The position numbers and the translations under genes are program-made. DNA of 14,039 nucleotides from JAEUKQ01 sp044227605 (GTDB lineage: Bacteria; Pseudomonadota; Alphaproteobacteria; JAEUKQ01), in contig JBGAWJ010000030.1 of the NCBI GenBank assembly GCA_044227605.1, forward strand, positions 1 through 14,039, in the 5' to 3' direction. A model generated the notes under the pieces. The model did not search any database, had not been told where the DNA came from, and saw nothing but the letters and a program-made list of their open reading frames with translations. Positions 7,181-14,039 of this stretch are shown piece by piece. How positions within the stretch are numbered: position 1 is the stretch's first letter; each line of letters opens with the position of its first letter.

Positions 7181-7205
7181 CAGGGGATAAGCATTGGCCC
7201 CCTAT
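7177..7205 (+). promoter_or_regulatory. Stem-loop at the accD-folC junction
   Basis: ATAG (7177-7180, containing the accD stop) plus GGGG (7183-7186) can pair with CCCC (7198-7201) plus CTAT (7202-7205), with a two-base CA bulge and an eleven-base loop. No T run follows directly. It may modulate read-through or mRNA stability between the two genes. Confidence 0.25.
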
Positions 7206-7246
7206 GAAAAATTTGGTGAATTTATTTTTTAGGAGGCTTTTGCCTG

Positions 7247-8554
7247 ATGAAAATAAAAAATCAACAGACAGGGCCCAGCGGCCAAATTCTCGAAAGGCTC
7301 AAACATTTACACCCGAAAATGATCGACCTTTCTTTGGGGCGTATCCAACATTTACTGGCAAAGCTACATAACCCCCATCAAAAACTGCCGCCGGTCATCC
7401 ATGTGGCAGGTACCAATGGCAAAGGATCAAGTGTTGCTTATTTGCGGGCCATTTTTGAAGCAGCCGGTTACCGAGTCCACGCTTATATTTCGCCCCATTT
7501 GGTTCATTTCCATGAGCGTATTCGGGTGGCAGGGCGTTTAATTGATGAAGAAACCTTAACGGCCTTACTCGATGAATGTGAAAAAAACAACGGGGGGGAG
7601 CCGGTTACTTTTTTTGAAATTACCACGGCTGCCGCCTTTTTGGCTTTTTCAAGGGTGCCCGCTGATATTGTTTTGCTGGAAACGGGTCTTGGCGGCAGGT
7701 TAGATGCCACCAATGTGATTGCCGAACCTTTGGTAACAATTTTAACCCCGATTTCTTTTGATCACATGCAATATTTAGGCAATAGTTTGGCTGATATTGC
7801 GGCAGAAAAAGCGGGCATTATGAAATATCGCGTGCCTGCGGTGATTGGGCCCCAGCCCTTTGAAGCCATGCAAGTATTTATCAAAAAAGCTGCAAGCTTA
7901 TCTGCCCCGCTCAGTCGCTATGGGGTGGAATGGAAGGTTGAAGAGCGGGCAGAAGATTTCCTTTTCAAAGAAAAGGGCCAGGCAAAGATTTTCCCTAAAC
8001 CTATTTTACCCGGATCACACCAAGTGTTAAATGCAGGAACCGTGATTGCGGCTTTAAAATATTTAAAAAAGTTCCGCTTAGATGATTCGGATATAGCGCG
8101 GGGCTTGAGAACAGCGGATTGGCCAGCGAGATTACAGCGTTTGACAAAAGGTCCCTTAAGTAAAATGTTGCCGCCTTTGTGGGAATTATGGCTGGATGGC
8201 GCCCATAATCAGGGGGGTGCTGCAATTTTGCTTGATTGGTTGCAGCAACAGCCATTGAAGCCGACCTATCTTATTTTCGGCATGATTACCACCAAGCAAC
8301 CTTTGGAATTCCTAGGTTATTTTGAGGGGAAAGTATCTGCGGTCAAAGTGATTCCGATTGCGGGTTCTGATCATTCCGCTTTCGACCCACAACATATTGT
8401 GGAAATGACCCGAAAATTATCTACAAATATTAAGGCAGAAAAAAATGAAAAAACCGCTCTTCAAAACATTATTGCGAGTGAGCAACAGCCTGCAAGGGTT
8501 TTGATCTGTGGTTCTTTGTATTTGGCGGGAGAGATTCTGCGGGATAACGAATGA
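7247..8554 (+). CDS. folC: Folylpolyglutamate synthase / dihydrofolate synthase
   Basis: 435 residues of the Mur-ligase-like FolC family. The ATP P-loop is HVAGTNGKGSS (52-62). Further family blocks are ISPHLVHFHERIRVAG (81-96), LETGLGGRLDATN (144-156), and 'TPISFDHMQYLGN..DIAAEKAGIMK' (167-193) with K188 in the place of the carbamylated lysine. The C-terminal domain has LDGAHN (316-321) and GSLYLAGE (422-429). It adds glutamate to dihydropteroate and to folates, keeping them in the cell. A full AGGAGG (7231-7236) lies ten bases before the ATG, a slightly long spacing. Probably co-transcribed with accD. Confidence 0.97.
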   Translation: MKIKNQQTGPSGQILERLKHLHPKMIDLSLGRIQHLLAKLHNPHQKLPPVIHVAGTNGKGSSVAYLRAIFEAAGYRVHAYISPHLVHFHERIRVAGRLIDEETLTALLDECEKNNGGEPVTFFEITTAAAFLAFSRVPADIVLLETGLGGRLDATNVIAEPLVTILTPISFDHMQYLGNSLADIAAEKAGIMKYRVPAVIGPQPFEAMQVFIKKAASLSAPLSRYGVEWKVEERAEDFLFKEKGQAKIFPKPILPGSHQVLNAGTVIAALKYLKKFRLDDSDIARGLRTADWPARLQRLTKGPLSKMLPPLWELWLDGAHNQGGAAILLDWLQQQPLKPTYLIFGMITTKQPLEFLGYFEGKVSAVKVIPIAGSDHSAFDPQHIVEMTRKLSTNIKAEKNEKTALQNIIASEQQPARVLICGSLYLAGEILRDNE

Positions 8555-8716
8555 GTGATTATAATGTATATGCCGGAATAAAGCAAGAAATAATTATCGA
8601 ATTATTTATCAGTTTTGATGAATATCCCGATAATTTGCCGTTTTATTCAATAGCAGGGTAGGATACATTGAACTTATCGCACCATTGTGGGGCGATTTTA
8701 TAAAAGGATAAAGAAA
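8555..8716 (+). other. Intergenic stretch downstream of folC
   Basis: No gene seen. It is AT-rich, with a weak promoter-like pair TTGCCG (8635-8640) and TAGGAT (8659-8664), 18 bases apart, that could serve the small peptide gene, and the stem-loop at 8676-8699. The ribosome binding site AAAAGGA (8702-8708) of the small gene closes it. Confidence 0.4.
8676..8699 (+). terminator. Stem-loop with T run: folC terminator or leader of the small gene
   Basis: ATCGC (8676-8680) pairs with GCGAT (8692-8696) and CCA (8682-8684) with TGG (8688-8690), with one A-G mismatch and a TTG loop. TTTT (8696-8699) follows. The shape suits a weak intrinsic terminator for folC, but it stands directly before the ribosome binding site of the next small gene, so it may instead be its 5' untranslated structure or an attenuator. 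Confidence 0.5.
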
Positions 8717-8797
8717 ATGAATAAGAATCAAAAGCCAGCCGGTAAGCCAGCTCCGACTTCAAAGCCGAGCGCACCAGCCGGTGGCAAAAAGAAGTAA
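8717..8797 (+). CDS. Small basic Lys/Pro/Ala-rich peptide
   Basis: 26 residues from an ATG preceded by AAAAGGA (8702-8708), eight bases away. It begins MNKNQKPAGKPAP and ends APAGGKKK. It has seven Lys, five Pro, four Ala and no acidic or aromatic residue, so it is strongly positive and probably unstructured; no signal peptide or membrane helix. A strong terminator follows 41 bases after the stop, so the transcript ends just past this ORF. The good ribosome site, clean ATG-to-TAA ORF and dedicated terminator argue that it is expressed. The composition recalls basic tails that bind nucleic acid or ribosomes, but the family is not recognised and function is unknown. Confidence 0.6.
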   Translation: MNKNQKPAGKPAPTSKPSAPAGGKKK

Positions 8798-8838
8798 TTT
8801 TTCTGAAAGCAAGTAATTGTTTTTAGAGATATCTTCTC

Positions 8839-8873
8839 AAAACCCCTGTTTTGGCTATGCCAGCAGGGGTTTT
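8839..8873 (+). terminator. Strong intrinsic terminator after the small peptide gene
   Basis: AAAACCCCTG (8839-8848) pairs perfectly with CAGGGGTTTT (8864-8873), and the interior folds further as TGGC-TAT-GCCA (8852-8862), giving a long near-continuous hairpin with T residues 8870-8874. It closes the plus-strand transcript coming from folC and the small gene. Run in the other direction it has only four T, so it is mainly a plus-strand terminator. Confidence 0.88.
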
Positions 8874-8874
8874 T

Positions 8875-9216
8875 AATTGGTGTTTGGGGATGGCCAGTCC
8901 CAACGAATATTAAGAATTGGCCATAAACATGAAAACGAAAGCGAATCAACGTTTTTTCTGCCTGGCTTTTTCTTACTGTAGCAAGAAAACAAGCAAACTC
9001 AGGATCATCGCGTTTAAGGAGATACATGGCCGCATGTTCGGAAAATTAGTATCCCATCGGTTGTGATATATCGTTTTCAATAATGCGTATGACGACATCT
9101 TGCTTTGTCAGTGACCGCCCATGGCCATATGACCAGGGCTAAAAATGAATATCCCATAAAAATTTAATCCCTAGGGGTGATTTCAAAGGATTGCTTGAAA
9201 TATTCATCTCTAACAT
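8875..9216 (-). pseudogene. Probable decayed gene with two in-frame stops
   Basis: One minus-strand frame reads as protein-like over about 114 codons but is interrupted twice. Segment 1 (9216-9142) starts MLEMNISSNPLKSPLG and ends WDIHF. A TAG stands at 9141-9139. Segment 2 (9138-9049) contains SLTKQDVVIRIIENDI and ends SQPMGY. A TAA stands at 9048-9046. Segment 3 (9045 to about 8875) contains SEHAAMYLLKRDDPEF and IRFRFHVYGQFLIF. Both stops are one C-to-T change from Gln codons (CAG, CAA). Its original stop is not clear: the frame stays open through the terminator to 8728. It sits downstream of trxA in the same direction. The family is not recognised. It could be non-coding DNA that happens to look coding, or the stops could be sequence errors. 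Confidence 0.45.
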
Positions 9217-9244
9217 CTTCAAATGTATAAAAATTTGATATTGA

Positions 9245-9265
9245 ATGGATTTAAGAAAAATCCAT
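9245..9265 (-). terminator. Stem-loop downstream of trxA
   Basis: ATGGATTT (9245-9252) and AAATCCAT (9258-9265) form a perfect eight-pair stem with a five-base loop, 13 bases after the trxA stop. No T tract follows on the minus strand, so it is a weak terminator candidate or an mRNA 3'-end stabiliser for the addB-addA-trxA transcript. Confidence 0.45.
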
Positions 9266-9278
9266 AGTTTCGGTCAAG

Positions 9279-9599
9279 CTAGAGGACGGATTCAATCCAT
9301 TCCAGTAACTTTGTTTTCTGCATGGCCCCCACTTTTGTCGCGGCCACTTGGCCATTTTTGAACAGCATTAAGGTTGGTATACCACGCACCCCATAATTTT
9401 GTGGGGTGTTGGGATTGTCATCGATATTGATCTTGGCGATGGTCAATTTTTCTTTTAACTGAACCGCAATTTCTTCAAGCGCAGGGGCAATGACCTTGCA
9501 AGGGCTGCACCAATCTGCAAAAAAATCTACGAGTACGGGTTTGCTGGACTGTAAAACATCTTTCTGAAAATTATAATCGGTTGTTCTGATAGTTGACAT
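9279..9599 (-). CDS. trxA: Thioredoxin
   Basis: 106 residues from the ATG at 9599, supported by AAGGTG just upstream; an upstream in-frame start at 9656 would add 19 residues reaching into addA and is rejected. Single thioredoxin fold with the buried D25, active site W30-C31-S32-P33-C34 and cis-proline P75 (GIPTL). The usual thioredoxin centre is WCGPC; Ser replaces Gly here, a known but less common variant. It is a cytoplasmic disulfide reductase with no signal peptide. The gene follows addA with 37 bases between and is probably co-transcribed with addB-addA, an order found in other alphaproteobacteria. Confidence 0.96.
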   Translation of the reverse strand: MSTIRTTDYNFQKDVLQSSKPVLVDFFADWCSPCKVIAPALEEIAVQLKEKLTIAKINIDDNPNTPQNYGVRGIPTLMLFKNGQVAATKVGAMQKTKLLEWIESVL

Positions 9600-9636
9600 A
9601 AGGCACCTTTTGATCGTTTGTCGTTCAATAATATAT

Positions 9637-12600
9637 TCAATGGGTGATGTAAGCATTCAGTAGATCATTTTCCAGCTCCATCAGCAAGGGTTTTGCTGTC
9701 CACAGCAAAAAACAGCGAATTTGGCCAGGCTGGTAGGTTGGGGGGGGGTATATTTGGCTAATCAATGATCGATAAATGGCCATCTGCCGGAAATATTCAG
9801 GTGGAACATCGGCAATTGAGGGGGGCAGGGCATGATGGGTCTTATAATCCATAATCCATATTTCTTTATCAAAGATAGCCAACCGGTCAATGCGTCCGGT
9901 GATATGGACCCTTTCCCCTGATTTTTTAGGGATGAAGCCTTGAATCGGTGCTTCATATAAATTCTCGGCTATACGTAACGATTGCCATAAAGGACTGCCG
10001 AGTAAGTGATGAATGTGATGTAATATTTCCTGTTGTTGGTTGATGGAAAGGGCAAAAACCGCCCGTGCCAGAAACTGTTTGGCCGTCTCTTGGAAATCGG
10101 CTGGTGACTGCTGTTCGGCTATTTGCAGTAATTGGTGGATAATCTGTCCCCTTAAATAAACCGATTGTTCGCCGTCCTCAGATAAGGGGCTAATCAAATG
10201 GCTTTGCTGTTCGCCACTGGGCAGCATAGTGGCAACCGGGCTGTTTCTTTCCACCATCGGTTTTTTCCACCAAACCGGCAAGGAATTTGTCAAAACTGGC
10301 GCAGGGGGCGCCTTCGCAAGTAAAGGGATAGTTTGCGGGCAATCAATCCTTAACCCTAAAGCGGATGCTGGCCAATCTGCATCCGCTTGGCTTAAGTCAA
10401 ATGAACTTGCTATTTTCTCCATGCCGCTGCGGATAAAATCATGCCAATTTTTTCTTGATTTTGTTGTGGTCATCGAGCCGCCAATATATAGCCTGTCTTC
10501 AGCCCTGGTCATGGCCACATATAATAAACGTTCTTGTTCCTCAAGTATCTTTGCATCCATTTTTTCCCGCACCCTATTTTGCCATTCCGTATTCTGGACT
10601 TTACCGGATACCATAATAGGAAGGGGGCAAGGCTTCTGATCATCCCAAAAAATTTGGCTTGAAAGGTTATTAACAAATAAGGTTTGGGCCAGAAAAACGA
10701 TAGGCGCCTGCAAGCCTTTCGCCCCATGAATGGTCATTAAGCGGACGTGATCCAAGATAGGTTGTTCAAGATCGCGTTTAATCTCGGCATCACTTTCCTC
10801 TAAATGGTCAATAAATTCTTGCAAACTACCCACGCCTTGCTCTTCAAAATTAAGCGCTACATGCAAAAATTCATCAATCGCCTCATGAATATCTGTTCCT
10901 AGTTCGGCCAGAAGTTTTGAACGGATGCCCAAACGGTCTAGAACATGTATATAAAAATGGTAGGGGCGTTGATAATCAACGGTATTCAGCAGGCTTAGCA
11001 ACATTTCATGGATAGGCTGATAGGGGGGGTGATCCCGTTTTTTCTGTTTCAGGTTCTGCCAGAGCGAGGAGGTTCGGCCATAACATAAATCAAGCAAATC
11101 CTCCTCAGTGAGGCGGCCCAAAGGCCCCTTTAATACAATCGCCAAATTGAAATCATCTTGCGGCAGCAGACAAAATTTTCCGATAGCCACCAAATCATTA
11201 ATCCCCATATTTTCTTTCAAAGCTAATCGATCAACACCTGCCACGGGAATTGCTTGTTGGCGCAGGGCATTTAATAAAATGCTGGTTAAAGGTTTGCGCC
11301 TTTGTACCAAAATCATGATATCGCGTGCTTGGATGGGGCGACCTTGGGATGCCAGTATCTCGCCTGAAAGCATTTTCTTAATCCGGCGGGCGATGGCTTG
11401 TGCCAAGATGATGTCGGCATTTTCCGCACCGTTCGGGAGATTTTTAGATTGAATCATGGGCCATAATTCAACGGTTCCCCCGGCTTCTTGCCGATTCGGG
11501 ATATGATGGATCTTAAATCCCTGCTGTTGCATAAAAGATTGGGGTTGGGTGAAAACGGCATCCACAACCTCTAGGATGGCTTTGGTCGAACGGAAAGATA
11601 TGTCCAAATCCACATTTCGCCATTTTTTTGCAGCCTGTTGCGTATATTGGTGAAAGCGGTGGTTGGCTTTTAAAAATTCAGCTGGTTCTGCCTGCAAAAA
11701 ACCATAGATGGATTGTTTCACGTCACCCACCGCAAAAACCGTCCGGTTATCTTGGCGTTGCCCACGCCCGGCAAAAAATTCCTGAACCAAGGTTTCAATC
11801 ATTTGCCATTGTTCACTGTTTGAATCTTGGGCCTCATCCAGTAAAACATGGTTGATATGATTGTCCAGTTTGTATAAAACCCAGGAAACATTTTCCGTGG
11901 ACAGCAGAAAACGGCTGACCAAACGGACCAAATCTTGATAATCCAGGCTTAGATTCCGTCTTTTGATTAATTGATAATGGGTATCAAAATGTTGATAAAT
12001 CACCAGCAAATTACGGATTGTACCAATCCATTGTTCTGCCCTGACAACGGATAGATATTGGGCGCATGCTTGGATTTCGCCATGGATGAATGCGCCCTCT
12101 GCGGAATTGGCGGCTATTTTTTCCAGTTCTTTCCGGGGTGTTTCTTCTTTGGTTAAGAAAATCGCTATATATTGTTGAATTTTATGGGTGGCACTGCTTG
12201 CACGCGCCACCCATTCCTGGATCTTTTCAACTGTTTTACCAAATGTTGTTTTAGAAATTAAAAAATCGCTTTTGATCCCCTGCTTTTTTAGGCGATCCTT
12301 GGTTTTTTGATAAAATTCTTGGCGGATGGATTCGCTATCCCCCAAATTTTCTATGCCTTCTTGTTGCTTGAGGATGTTAACGACATTTTCAACATTCTGA
12401 TGCTCATCCAACAATTGATAGAAAAAGCGATTGTTTTGCCGCAGCATACCCATCATGTCGATAAAAGCGGACCAGCTATATTGGCTAGTTACCTGATGAA
12501 GGGCTTGCTGTAAATCTGGCCGCGCCGTCTCGCGGATTTCCTGCAGCGTATCTTCAAGGGCTTGTTTCACGAGAATTTTTGCCTCTGCTTCCTCCATCAC

Positions 12601-13050
12601 CTGAAAACCTGGGGAAATACCTGCTTCCAGTGGGAATCTTTCTAACAAGCTTTGGCAAAAAGAATGCATGGTGGAGGCTTGCAAGCCAATGGGATCATCA
12701 AGAACTTGGAAAAAAAGCTGCCGGGCCCTGACAATATCGGCTTTGGCAGGGGCCACCCCCAAAAGTTGTGTTAAATCTTTTTCCAAAAATTCCTGGCCGT
12801 TCACCACCCATGCCAGCATCCGTTCCAATATACGGTTGACCATTTCGGAGGCGGCCGCTTTGGTGTAAGTCAAACAAAGGATGGTTGAAACTTTGGTGCC
12901 GTCTAGCAACAGCCTTAAAACCCGATCTGTTAACACTTTTGTTTTGCCCGTGCCTGCCGAGGCGGACCCCCAGGCGGACGCCTGCGGGTCAGAGGCTTGC
13001 CGCTGATCATGGAAGGCTTTTGGGTGCAACGATTGTTCCCTGTTATTCAT
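9637..13050 (-). CDS. addA: Double-strand break repair helicase-nuclease AddA
   Basis: 1137 residues from the ATG at 13050. UvrD-type superfamily 1 helicase motifs in order: Walker A SASAGTGKTKV (29-39, K36), Walker B LLDEAQDSNSEQW (403-415), GDVKQSIYGF (442-451), TIHGAKGLQ (773-781) and YVAMTRAEDRLY (844-855). The C-terminal RecB-like nuclease has H972, GRID (D1055) and DYKT (D1068, K1070). With AddB it unwinds and resects broken DNA ends up to a recombination hotspot and allows RecA loading. The start overlaps the addB stop by eight bases (ATGAATAA). A GTG at 13062 with AAGGA upstream is an alternative start adding four residues. A run of nine C in the coding strand lies near the 3' end. 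Confidence 0.97.
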   Translation of the reverse strand: MNNREQSLHPKAFHDQRQASDPQASAWGSASAGTGKTKVLTDRVLRLLLDGTKVSTILCLTYTKAAASEMVNRILERMLAWVVNGQEFLEKDLTQLLGVAPAKADIVRARQLFFQVLDDPIGLQASTMHSFCQSLLERFPLEAGISPGFQVMEEAEAKILVKQALEDTLQEIRETARPDLQQALHQVTSQYSWSAFIDMMGMLRQNNRFFYQLLDEHQNVENVVNILKQQEGIENLGDSESIRQEFYQKTKDRLKKQGIKSDFLISKTTFGKTVEKIQEWVARASSATHKIQQYIAIFLTKEETPRKELEKIAANSAEGAFIHGEIQACAQYLSVVRAEQWIGTIRNLLVIYQHFDTHYQLIKRRNLSLDYQDLVRLVSRFLLSTENVSWVLYKLDNHINHVLLDEAQDSNSEQWQMIETLVQEFFAGRGQRQDNRTVFAVGDVKQSIYGFLQAEPAEFLKANHRFHQYTQQAAKKWRNVDLDISFRSTKAILEVVDAVFTQPQSFMQQQGFKIHHIPNRQEAGGTVELWPMIQSKNLPNGAENADIILAQAIARRIKKMLSGEILASQGRPIQARDIMILVQRRKPLTSILLNALRQQAIPVAGVDRLALKENMGINDLVAIGKFCLLPQDDFNLAIVLKGPLGRLTEEDLLDLCYGRTSSLWQNLKQKKRDHPPYQPIHEMLLSLLNTVDYQRPYHFYIHVLDRLGIRSKLLAELGTDIHEAIDEFLHVALNFEEQGVGSLQEFIDHLEESDAEIKRDLEQPILDHVRLMTIHGAKGLQAPIVFLAQTLFVNNLSSQIFWDDQKPCPLPIMVSGKVQNTEWQNRVREKMDAKILEEQERLLYVAMTRAEDRLYIGGSMTTTKSRKNWHDFIRSGMEKIASSFDLSQADADWPASALGLRIDCPQTIPLLAKAPPAPVLTNSLPVWWKKPMVERNSPVATMLPSGEQQSHLISPLSEDGEQSVYLRGQIIHQLLQIAEQQSPADFQETAKQFLARAVFALSINQQQEILHHIHHLLGSPLWQSLRIAENLYEAPIQGFIPKKSGERVHITGRIDRLAIFDKEIWIMDYKTHHALPPSIADVPPEYFRQMAIYRSLISQIYPPPTYQPGQIRCFLLWTAKPLLMELENDLLNAYITH

Positions 13051-14039
13051 CACTATCGGCACCTAATCCTTGGGATCCGGCATTCCAGCTATCGAACCTG
13101 GCTAAATGCTGATAAGGTAATAATAAGGCAGAATCAACTTGGTTAACGGGGAATTCGTAGGTTGAAGTGGGAACATTGTAATAATAATTTAAGGTTTGGT
13201 GTAATTTTACCGTTAGGTTTTCCCGGATTTGCAGTTCATGGGGATTAAGGGACATCATCGGGTCATTTTTAAATTGGCTGCCTAATTGGTAAAAAGTTAA
13301 TTCCTGTACTTTCTTGGCGGGGATCGATTTGAAAGCGCCAGCTTCGGCAATTAATAATTCAATCGGCAATTGGCAGGCATCCCCTTCGACGATTTGGGTT
13401 TTTGAAGGGATTTTGCCAGTTTTATAATCGATGATCCGTAATTGATCATTGTTAAGCCAGTCAATCCGGTCAGCACGGGCATGAAGGGTAAGGGATTGGT
13501 TGCCAAGTGATAGGATGATAGACCCTTCACTTTCACAAAAAACCTGTTTGATCGTAGGACGATTTTCATATTCCGTTTGCCACAGCCATGCCAGTACCGG
13601 TTGAAAAGGCAACCACCAGAAGGCCCATATTTGAGGGTTTTTTAAGTAGGGGGCAAAAGAATCTTGGGCCAGCTCATAGAAACGTTTTTCTGCCGCTTTA
13701 GGTAGTTGTTGGGGATAAAGACGATTAAATTCATATAGGATATGATGGATAAGAATTCCCCGGGTCCGCGCTTGAGGATCCATTCTTAACCCCAATAAAG
13801 GTTTTAACCGTAGGATGCGTTTTGTATAAAATTCATAAGGGTTGCGCAGCAATATTTCCATATCGGTGGCTGCTATTTTAAGCGGCCTTTGTTCTAAAAC
13901 AGGGCAAGGATGCGGCCTGGGGATTTTAAGGGCTGTAACAGGTTCAATCAGCTGTTGCTGCCAATTCAGCCAATCGCCTTTGGGCATATCCATGCCGAAC
14001 CTGGCTTTGGCCAAAGCCTGGAGGCGTTGGATAAAGCGG
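13043..14039 (-). CDS. addB: Double-strand break repair protein AddB, C-terminal part (runs off the right edge)
   Basis: The frame is open from the right edge to the TAA at 13045-13043, giving 331 visible codons; the N-terminal helicase-like part lies outside. The visible region is the second PD-(D/E)XK nuclease of the complex: GxxxHHxLYEF with H98, then ADRID (D190), DYKTG (D204, K206) and QLPIELLIAE. AddB in Firmicutes carries a four-cysteine iron-sulfur staple around this nuclease; here the expected Cys positions are absent (for example LLRNPYEFY has Asn where a Cys would stand), which fits the alphaproteobacterial-type protein. It is the upstream gene of an overlapping addB-addA pair. Confidence 0.93.
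   Translation of the reverse strand, partial: RFIQRLQALAKARFGMDMPKGDWLNWQQQLIEPVTALKIPRPHPCPVLEQRPLKIAATDMEILLRNPYEFYTKRILRLKPLLGLRMDPQARTRGILIHHILYEFNRLYPQQLPKAAEKRFYELAQDSFAPYLKNPQIWAFWWLPFQPVLAWLWQTEYENRPTIKQVFCESEGSIILSLGNQSLTLHARADRIDWLNNDQLRIIDYKTGKIPSKTQIVEGDACQLPIELLIAEAGAFKSIPAKKVQELTFYQLGSQFKNDPMMSLNPHELQIRENLTVKLHQTLNYYYNVPTSTYEFPVNQVDSALLLPYQHLARFDSWNAGSQGLGADSDE

Noticed and set aside
8728..9027. A 99-codon minus ORF treated as an intact gene
   Set aside because: Its start has no ribosome site, it runs through the strong terminator and across the small basic peptide gene, and its coding-like frame continues upstream beyond a stop. It is better read as the 3' part of a decayed gene.
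10229..10639. A 136-codon plus ORF inside addA
   Set aside because: It lies opposite conserved helicase motifs of addA and has no ribosome site or recognisable domain.
1..14039. CRISPR arrays, tRNA or rRNA genes, insertion sequences, prophage or replication origin
   Set aside because: No spaced repeat series, cloverleaf, transposase motif, flanking inverted repeats or iteron cluster was seen on either strand.

Overview
The window reads as chromosomal DNA of an alphaproteobacterium, probably related to Rhodospirillales/Acetobacterales. The clues are AddA/AddB rather than RecBCD, an addB-addA-trxA run on one strand, accD next to folC, an endonuclease-type MutL (as in bacteria lacking MutH), and system I cytochrome c maturation genes with a heme chaperone of the HxxxY type. 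By eye the DNA is moderately AT-rich. The genus cannot be fixed from sequence reading alone.

Layout, left to right. (1) 1-548, minus: the N-terminal part of a Fic-family protein, cut by the window edge, with a short 10-bp tandem repeat just upstream and a likely terminator separating it from the next operon. (2) 638-3376, minus: ccmD-ccmE-ccmF, tightly packed and overlapping, followed by one or two tiny ORFs, the first joined to the ccmF stop by an ATGA overlap. ccmA, B, C, G and H are not in the window. (3) 3377-3598: a divergent promoter region. (4) 3599-5410, plus: mutL. (5) 5446-6066, minus: a YnbA-like CDP-alcohol phosphatidyltransferase. (6) 6067-7180, plus: accD with a leader that holds a nine-codon mini-ORF and a perfect stem-loop. 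(7) 7247-8554, plus: folC. (8) 8555-9278: a gene-poor convergent region with a stem-loop, a 26-residue basic peptide gene with its own Shine-Dalgarno and a strong terminator, and on the other strand what looks like a decayed gene with two in-frame stops. (9) 9279-14039, minus: trxA, addA and the 3' part of addB.

Most content is housekeeping: mismatch repair (MutL), double-strand break repair (AddAB), fatty acid synthesis (AccD), folate polyglutamylation (FolC), thiol redox (TrxA) and heme delivery to c-type cytochromes (CcmDEF). I see no CRISPR array, prophage, insertion sequence, rRNA or tRNA, and no convincing new multi-gene system. The parts most worth a second look are the small basic peptide gene, the broken ORF between it and trxA, the accD leader, the tiny ORFs after ccmF, and the repeats in front of the Fic gene.
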